Source: a virus
Virus record (IMG/VR): IMGVR_UViG_3300028608_000006
Span: 124,001-188,000 of that record
Direction: 5' to 3' (one strand)
Length of the DNA: 64,000 nucleotides
Shown here: positions 58,971 through 64,000 of the stretch, one piece after another
How positions within the stretch are numbered: position 1 is the first letter of the stretch
Layout: each line of letters opens with the position of its first letter
Program-made: the position numbers and the translations under genes
Notes under the pieces: generated by a model
What the model was told of the DNA's origin: nothing
What the model saw: the letters and a program-made list of their open reading frames with translations, nothing else
The model's database searches: none

Positions 58971-61897
58971 TGGCTATGTCCCAAGATGACCTGGAACGGT
59001 TGGCGAATAACCCACAGCGTGGGATCAACCTGATCATTGACGAAGTCGAACGCAACTGGTTTAACGGCACCGTCAAGCTGAACAGCAAAGCTCACCCCGC
59101 TGTACTCTGCATGGACCTGATCCTGGGTACCTCGCATGGCTTCCTGAACCGTTTGAGTGATGCCACCAGTAAGGTGGCCTTGAAGCACGCTCGTAACGTC
59201 AGCGACCTCAGCCGCAACATGGGTGACGACGAACGCTTTGGTCTGTTCGCCATGCCGTCGGAATCCACCATGCAGTGGGCGATCTCCGAAGATGCTTTCA
59301 AAGAGATCTCGAAAGAAGTCACGGTCGTTCAGGGTAAGACCACCTTTACCTACCAAGCGATCCTGATTCCTAAGGACTCGACCTTCGACGTTAACGGTTA
59401 TTCCTTTGCTGTTAACAACGGTGTTGAAATCCGCTGGAGTGAGAAGGCTGGTTGGCAGGCTGTGTACGACGAGCAGACCAATAACCCGTTCCAACCGATC
59501 GGCACTAACCTGATCGACAAGGACAAGAAGATTGTTAACGGTACGGTTTACCGACTGTTCAACATTCCGGTGACTCAGCTGGCTATTAAGTCGGTCGAGA
59601 ACATCACGTCCAACGAAGGCTCGGGTTGCCGCGGCACTGTTGAGTATCCGGACTACCTGTTCGGTGTGCGTGCGTTCTTGGTCAAGGACAACGTCCTGAA
59701 GGAGATTGCGGTCAGTTACGATCAGGATGTATTCGATCCACTGACGGTGACGCTGGCGCTGGACATCGACACAGTGAACAACCTGTTCAACTACGAGATC
59801 CCGGACGTCTACATCACCAACAAGCTGGGTACGGGCTCCATTCGCATTTACGCTTACACCACCAAAGGGGAACTGACCAAGAACCTCACCCTGACCCCTT
59901 CGCAGGTGATCATCCCGAACTACCAGGACTTCCGTTACGGTGCAGGTAAGCTGGGTGATACCTCGGCCATGCTGCGTAACGCCAAGGGTGCTGCGTGGGC
60001 CATGACCACGGTTACCACTGGTGGTAGCAACCCGATCCCGTTCAACCAGATGAAGCAAGCCCTCATCGATGATCGTCGTCAACGTAACACCCCGATTACT
60101 CAGAGCAACCTGAAAGGCAAGGTTGAGAACTACGGTTACGGTTCTGTGAAGACCATCGACTACCTGACCGGTCGCGCATACTCCCTGAGCAAGGAACTCC
60201 CTATTCAGGACAACAAGGGCTTCTACGCTCCGATGTCTTGCTACGTGGGCAGTCACTTGGCTTCGGCGAACGATCTGGTGGGCGCAGGTGTGGTGCTGGA
60301 CAACGGTAAGCGCATTACCATCCCGCACAACGTCTTGTTCGATATCACCTCGCCTACGTCTAAGTTGGTTAACCAAATCAACAAAGATCGCTACTTGGGG
60401 ATGTCGAGTGAACAGCTGGTTGACTTGACCGCTGATAGCACTCTGGTCTACACGCCGTTCTACTACGTGCTGGACATGACCAACAACCAAGCTGTGCTGC
60501 GCACTTATCACCTTGATGCACCGGTGGTTCGTAACCAGACCTTCGTGGCGGAGAACTCTACCCTGGGCTTTGAACTGGGTGTGGGTTCGATTGCGATTGA
60601 CCACATCGACACGGGTTACCTGATCACAGTCGTGACCAAGTCTAACGATGCGTATAAACAGCTGGACAACAACCAGCTGGGTCTGCAACTGTCGATCAAC
60701 CCACAAGACTCCAGTAGCCTGGCCAGTATTGCGGGTGTGTTGGTGGGCGTGACTGAAGACAACGAACGTATTTGGGAATTCCGTATGGAGACCAAGTTCG
60801 ATGTGGACGTCAACGATATCATCTACTTCACCAACCTGCATCAGTTCGGTACGGTTCAGCCAAGCACTGGCTCGACACTGGCCATCGACATGACCTTCAT
60901 CTTCTGCTTCGTAGGGGACATGGAGTTCAGTAAGTCGGACTCTGATGCGAAGATCGATCAAACCATCTTCCCTGAAGACATGGTGGCGATCATCGAAACC
61001 AGCTACGGTATTACCTTCGGGAAACTGATGGGTAACCTGTACAGCCGGATTCGTCCGTTGGTGGGTGAGGCGCAGTACCTGCGTTACGCGGCTGACGTTC
61101 CTGAGACTTATCAGGACAACAAGCTGAAGCGTGAGAACGGTGAGTTGGTGTTCGATCCTGAAACTGGACTGCCTATCCTGGAGCACAAGATCGGGGATGT
61201 GGTGTACAACGACAATGGCACCCCTCGTCTATTGTACCGCGCTGGCGTGGACGTGGTGGTGGATGCACAAGGCAAGCCGGTTGAGGTAGCGCCTCGTGAC
61301 TTGAAGTACCATTGGGACTTCATTGCTTTCGACGGTAACTACTTCTTCTCTGACGACCCGTATGACATCCAGTTTGCTCTGGATACGAAGAACTACTTCG
61401 TTAACGTCATCACCAAAGACATGGAAGCCTTTACCTCGGAAGCGCTGGACCGTACTGACTTGTTCTACCAGCCGCGCAGTAAGCTGGGGTACCAAAAGGT
61501 TGTGGTCAACAGCAACTACGAGTCGTTCCTCAAGCAGGACCTGGAATTCACCATTACGTATTACCTGACGGCCGCTGGTTATCGCAACCAGAACCTGAAG
61601 GATGCGTTGACCGACAGCACGCCACGGGTTATCAACATGGCGCTGTACGGGGCTACCACAATCGCTATCACCAGTTTCGTTACCAGTCTGATGCAGGATG
61701 CTGGCGACCAAGTGGTGAGCGTGAAGCTGAGTGCCTTGTCGGGTGACACCACTGTTGACGTTATCAGTAACGCCGACACACTCACTGGCTTCTGCGTTCG
61801 CAAGATGCTGAAGTTGTCGGGTGATGGTGGTGTGGGTGTTAAGGAGGCGATTGACGTCATCTTCTTGCCGCACGATGCCAGTACCGCAAATATCTAA
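58970..61897 (+). CDS. large structural protein, possible baseplate wedge (975 aa)
   Basis: 975 aa. ATG at 58970, or the second ATG at 58976. Beta-rich with many Asp, Asn and Thr. It has a helical start (DDLERLANNPQRGINLIIDE), long strand repeats, and a C-terminal region with helix and strand alternation (NMALYGATTIAITSFVTSLM). Size, co-translation with the previous structural gene and its soluble character suit a gp6/J-like baseplate wedge protein. A tail-fibre-type protein is also possible. No enzyme motif is seen. The gene ends at a TTATGTTTGC hairpin. Confidence 0.5.
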   Translation: MAMSQDDLERLANNPQRGINLIIDEVERNWFNGTVKLNSKAHPAVLCMDLILGTSHGFLNRLSDATSKVALKHARNVSDLSRNMGDDERFGLFAMPSESTMQWAISEDAFKEISKEVTVVQGKTTFTYQAILIPKDSTFDVNGYSFAVNNGVEIRWSEKAGWQAVYDEQTNNPFQPIGTNLIDKDKKIVNGTVYRLFNIPVTQLAIKSVENITSNEGSGCRGTVEYPDYLFGVRAFLVKDNVLKEIAVSYDQDVFDPLTVTLALDIDTVNNLFNYEIPDVYITNKLGTGSIRIYAYTTKGELTKNLTLTPSQVIIPNYQDFRYGAGKLGDTSAMLRNAKGAAWAMTTVTTGGSNPIPFNQMKQALIDDRRQRNTPITQSNLKGKVENYGYGSVKTIDYLTGRAYSLSKELPIQDNKGFYAPMSCYVGSHLASANDLVGAGVVLDNGKRITIPHNVLFDITSPTSKLVNQINKDRYLGMSSEQLVDLTADSTLVYTPFYYVLDMTNNQAVLRTYHLDAPVVRNQTFVAENSTLGFELGVGSIAIDHIDTGYLITVVTKSNDAYKQLDNNQLGLQLSINPQDSSSLASIAGVLVGVTEDNERIWEFRMETKFDVDVNDIIYFTNLHQFGTVQPSTGSTLAIDMTFIFCFVGDMEFSKSDSDAKIDQTIFPEDMVAIIETSYGITFGKLMGNLYSRIRPLVGEAQYLRYAADVPETYQDNKLKRENGELVFDPETGLPILEHKIGDVVYNDNGTPRLLYRAGVDVVVDAQGKPVEVAPRDLKYHWDFIAFDGNYFFSDDPYDIQFALDTKNYFVNVITKDMEAFTSEALDRTDLFYQPRSKLGYQKVVVNSNYESFLKQDLEFTITYYLTAAGYRNQNLKDALTDSTPRVINMALYGATTIAITSFVTSLMQDAGDQVVSVKLSALSGDTTVDVISNADTLTGFCVRKMLKLSGDGGVGVKEAIDVIFLPHDASTANI

Positions 61898-61899
61898 AG

Positions 61900-61945
61900 G
61901 CAAACATAACCCCTACCCCAGCCAGCAACGGCGGGGTAGGGGTTA
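61900..61945. terminator. bidirectional hairpin with TTATGTTTGC flank
   Basis: A 13-bp perfect stem (61907-61919 with 61933-61945) lies between the convergent 975-aa and 238-aa genes. The minus strand reads it and then TTATGTTTGC (reverse complement at 61900-61909). Confidence 0.8.
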
Positions 61946-61958
61946 TTCACGCTTGCGC

Positions 61959-62675
61959 TCAGTCCGGATCAGTGAAGGAGTGCAGGTAGCCCGCAAACAA
62001 CAGCGAGAGTTCCATGACTGCATCCAGCGAACCAAACCGCCAGTCCACATCAGACAGGCTCACGCTGTAGGACGTCGGGAAGTTTTCCTCGATGAACTTG
62101 TCGTGAGCTTTGCCGATCAGGTCGGGGATGTTTTCCAGGAACAGGTAGTCACCGTTTTCAACGGATTCCACGGTAGTGGTCAAGTCGACCCACTTCTTTG
62201 GACCCGAAGCCAACAGCTGAGCTTTGATCTCGTACACACCCCAGTTAACGAAGTTGATGTAACGAGACACCTGAGCCTTAACAACGTTGAGCATCCGGGC
62301 CGTGTCAGGACAGTCCAGAGGGCGTGCGTTGATGTTGTCCAGGATCACCTGCACTTCGCTTTGGATGTAAACACCCATCCCGTTGAAGTACTGACGAGTC
62401 TTGTCCGTGCTGATGGAATCGCTGATGCGCTTGTCCAGCCCCATGTTGAGGATGATCTGACCATTCTCCTTAGGGAACGTGCTGTACATGCGAACCTTCA
62501 GGTCGTTCGCTTCACGGGTTGGCCAGAAGCGGTTGATGATCTCGTTGGCTTCCTTCAGGCTGACACCCTCACGAAGTTGTTCCGCCAAGGTCTTCAACGC
62601 ATCAGTATGCGCAACCATCTCTTCGCGTGCCGCATTACGGAACTCGACAAGACGATCGTAGGTAACGTCGGTCAT
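61959..62675 (-). CDS. unknown helical protein (238 aa)
   Basis: 238 aa, not recognised. It is mostly helical and charged (RLVEFRNAAREEMVAHTDALK), with a Trp/Phe-containing C-terminal part (SDVDWRFGSLDAVMELSLLF). It overlaps the upstream gene by 4 bases (ATGA). It has no Gly-x-Glu-Gly-Phe site. As partner of an internal head protein it may belong to the head, but its role is unknown. Confidence 0.55.
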   Translation of the reverse strand: MTDVTYDRLVEFRNAAREEMVAHTDALKTLAEQLREGVSLKEANEIINRFWPTREANDLKVRMYSTFPKENGQIILNMGLDKRISDSISTDKTRQYFNGMGVYIQSEVQVILDNINARPLDCPDTARMLNVVKAQVSRYINFVNWGVYEIKAQLLASGPKKWVDLTTTVESVENGDYLFLENIPDLIGKAHDKFIEENFPTSYSVSLSDVDWRFGSLDAVMELSLLFAGYLHSFTDPD

Positions 62676-64000
62676 ACCAATTTCCCCCAGCCAGTTTGTT
62701 TGGCGAAGTTGTTGAACGAGGTTTTCACGCCGGCCAAGTCTTGGACGATGATCTCGTTCACGACCTTGCTGTTGCGTTCGTAGAAGGTCTTCGCGTCTGC
62801 GTCCTTAATAACGACCAAATCGGCCTCATAAGGGTAACCTTCCACATCGGCCGACGGACTATGGCCTTTGCTGCGCGCGTCTTGGTTGATCTTGGCGATG
62901 GTGTCCATATCGTCAAGCAAGGCGTGGTAGTAGTAGGCGTGCGCACGGTTGTACCAGTCAACCAAGTTCGACGCCTGACGTTCTACCAGCATCAACGAGT
63001 TCGACACGCTGAAGCAGAACTGGGTGTAGCTCCGCACGTTGACACACAGTTGCTGATAAGCCGCCAGCAGGTGTGGTTGATTGTAGTACCCAGCGATCTG
63101 CTCGATCTTGTCCGCTTCACCGCGTTCGACGATATCACCCAGTTTCCGGAAGTCGGTCTTCTGGATGTCAACGGTGTTCTCGGTGATCTCAATGTAACGC
63201 GCATTGAGGAACTGGATCTGATTGAGCAACAGCGGAACGTCCTGCTTCTGGATCTTGACGCTTTCAGTCACCAGAGTTTCCTGGATCTTCTTGCGGCATT
63301 CGCTGAAACCGTTCTGAAGCTCTTCGTTGCTGAACTTCAGGCTGTACAGAACTTCGTACAGCTTGGAGACCTGGTCCGAGATCGCATCGACGTTGAGGGC
63401 GGTGGATACTTCCAAGATCTCTTTGAGCAGGCGGTTGATTTCAGGTGAAGTTTCTGCCGTCCGTCCCAGCGAAGGGGTGCTTGCCCGAACACGAGTCTTG
63501 GTGTACTCCTTACCGATGCTAGTCCGCAGCGCTTGGTTAGCACGGGTAATCTTGTCAGCGGACTGGTTCAGCTTAACCATGGCTTGTTGCAGCAACGGCA
63601 TGGCTTCAACCAACGAGTCGATCGTACCCTGATCGGTTTCGAACTTGCTCTTCATCAGAGTCAGTTGAGCAACCCGATCCTGGTTAGGCGGCAGGTTCAT
63701 CAGGAAGTTCTCGACGTTGTAGTCGGCTGCCGGGAAACCCAGACCGCTCAGCGTCGTAACGAATTCCTGTTTCATCTTGCCCAGGTTGTCGTTGATTTCC
63801 TTGTTGATGCGTGCGCTCTTACGGAAACCGAAGATACCCTTAACCGTATCCACCACCCAGTTCACCGCCATGCGGATATACTTGATGATGTTCTCGATGA
63901 ACTTCTTGAAACCTTCCACGATGGCGCCGAAGAAACCCTCAGCACCAACCCGGGCATTGCGCTCAGACGGGAACGGGTCGTAATGCTCGTGACCCACCAG
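62672..64000 (-). CDS. internal head protein candidate with GAE site (5' end off window)
   Basis: At least 442 codons; the frame is still open at the window edge, so the start is not visible. Near the visible N-terminus comes ARVGAE then GFF, followed by an amphipathic, aromatic-rich region (VEGFKKFIENIIKYIRMAV, VVDTVKGIFGF). This is the clearest copy of the processing-site pattern shared by proteins at 48-55 kb. The rest is a long helical chain with coiled-coil stretches. It lies about 7 kb from the others, so the family is dispersed. Confidence 0.6.
   Translation of the reverse strand: MVGHEHYDPFPSERNARVGAEGFFGAIVEGFKKFIENIIKYIRMAVNWVVDTVKGIFGFRKSARINKEINDNLGKMKQEFVTTLSGLGFPAADYNVENFLMNLPPNQDRVAQLTLMKSKFETDQGTIDSLVEAMPLLQQAMVKLNQSADKITRANQALRTSIGKEYTKTRVRASTPSLGRTAETSPEINRLLKEILEVSTALNVDAISDQVSKLYEVLYSLKFSNEELQNGFSECRKKIQETLVTESVKIQKQDVPLLLNQIQFLNARYIEITENTVDIQKTDFRKLGDIVERGEADKIEQIAGYYNQPHLLAAYQQLCVNVRSYTQFCFSVSNSLMLVERQASNLVDWYNRAHAYYYHALLDDMDTIAKINQDARSKGHSPSADVEGYPYEADLVVIKDADAKTFYERNSKVVNEIIVQDLAGVKTSFNNFAKQTGWGKLV

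Noticed and set aside
58967-61186. 739-codon open frame antisense to the 975-aa structural gene
   Set aside because: Same shadow effect in a highly biased gene; no SD, no motif, and it would start deep in another gene.
1-64000. tRNA genes, CRISPR arrays, insertion sequences
   Set aside because: No cloverleaf-like gaps, spaced direct repeats, transposase motifs or terminal repeats were seen; gaps are short and mostly taken up by hairpins.

Overview
The window is about 64 kb of a large (jumbo) tailed-phage genome, almost wholly coding, with long genes, short gaps and good Shine-Dalgarno sites. The 730-residue major capsid protein candidate, a family of internal head proteins with apparent protease-processing sites, and an exact copy of the AT-rich phiKZ early-promoter octamer TATATTAC (recalled from the phiKZ literature) point to a phiKZ-related myovirus of a Gram-negative host. 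A spanin pair with an outer-membrane lipoprotein also fits a Gram-negative host. Genus and host cannot be fixed from the sequence alone. I see no tRNA, CRISPR, insertion sequence, integrase or terminase.

Layout. 1-3 kb (minus): the N-terminal two thirds of an NAD-dependent DNA ligase, then four small genes, including a nucleotidyltransferase-like protein and a diverged copy of it. 3-5.5 kb (minus): an SbcC/Rad50-like ATPase. 5.5-17.6 kb: a beta-helical tail spike on the plus strand, then three giant fibre-like proteins (961, 1195 and 1191 aa) and a 245-aa short form on the minus strand. 17.6-20.7 kb: a 412-aa unknown, an overlapping Rz/Rz1-type spanin pair (plus), then a two-helix holin-like protein and a RuvC-type resolvase (minus). 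20.7-28.2 kb: virion-type genes (minus) and a 1025-aa portal candidate (plus). 28-40 kb (minus): unknown genes, small membrane proteins (one of 43 aa), two large unknowns (779 and 550 aa), a coiled-coil protein and the major capsid protein. 40-43 kb (plus): a DnaB-type helicase and a six-bladed Kelch protein. 43-48 kb (minus): a tight four-gene operon of probable tail/baseplate proteins. 48-57.9 kb (minus): an operon rich in internal head proteins. 57.9-61.9 kb (plus): two structural genes. 61.9-64 kb (minus): two more, the last cut by the window edge.

How the genes fit together. Ligase, SbcC-like ATPase, RuvC-like resolvase and DnaB-like helicase would serve replication and recombination, but they are scattered among virion genes. 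The head is represented by capsid, portal and internal head proteins, many of which carry a Gly-x-Glu site followed by Gly/Ala/Ser and usually Phe, resembling phiKZ-type prohead protease sites. The tail is represented by the spike, the modular fibre set and probable baseplate genes. Lysis is represented by spanins and a holin candidate; no endolysin is visible.

Signals. Transcription-unit ends carry strong hairpins. Nine of them are followed by variants of TTATGTTTGC rather than a plain T-run, the most consistent non-coding signal here. Most gene functions remain unknown, and names are given only where motifs support them.
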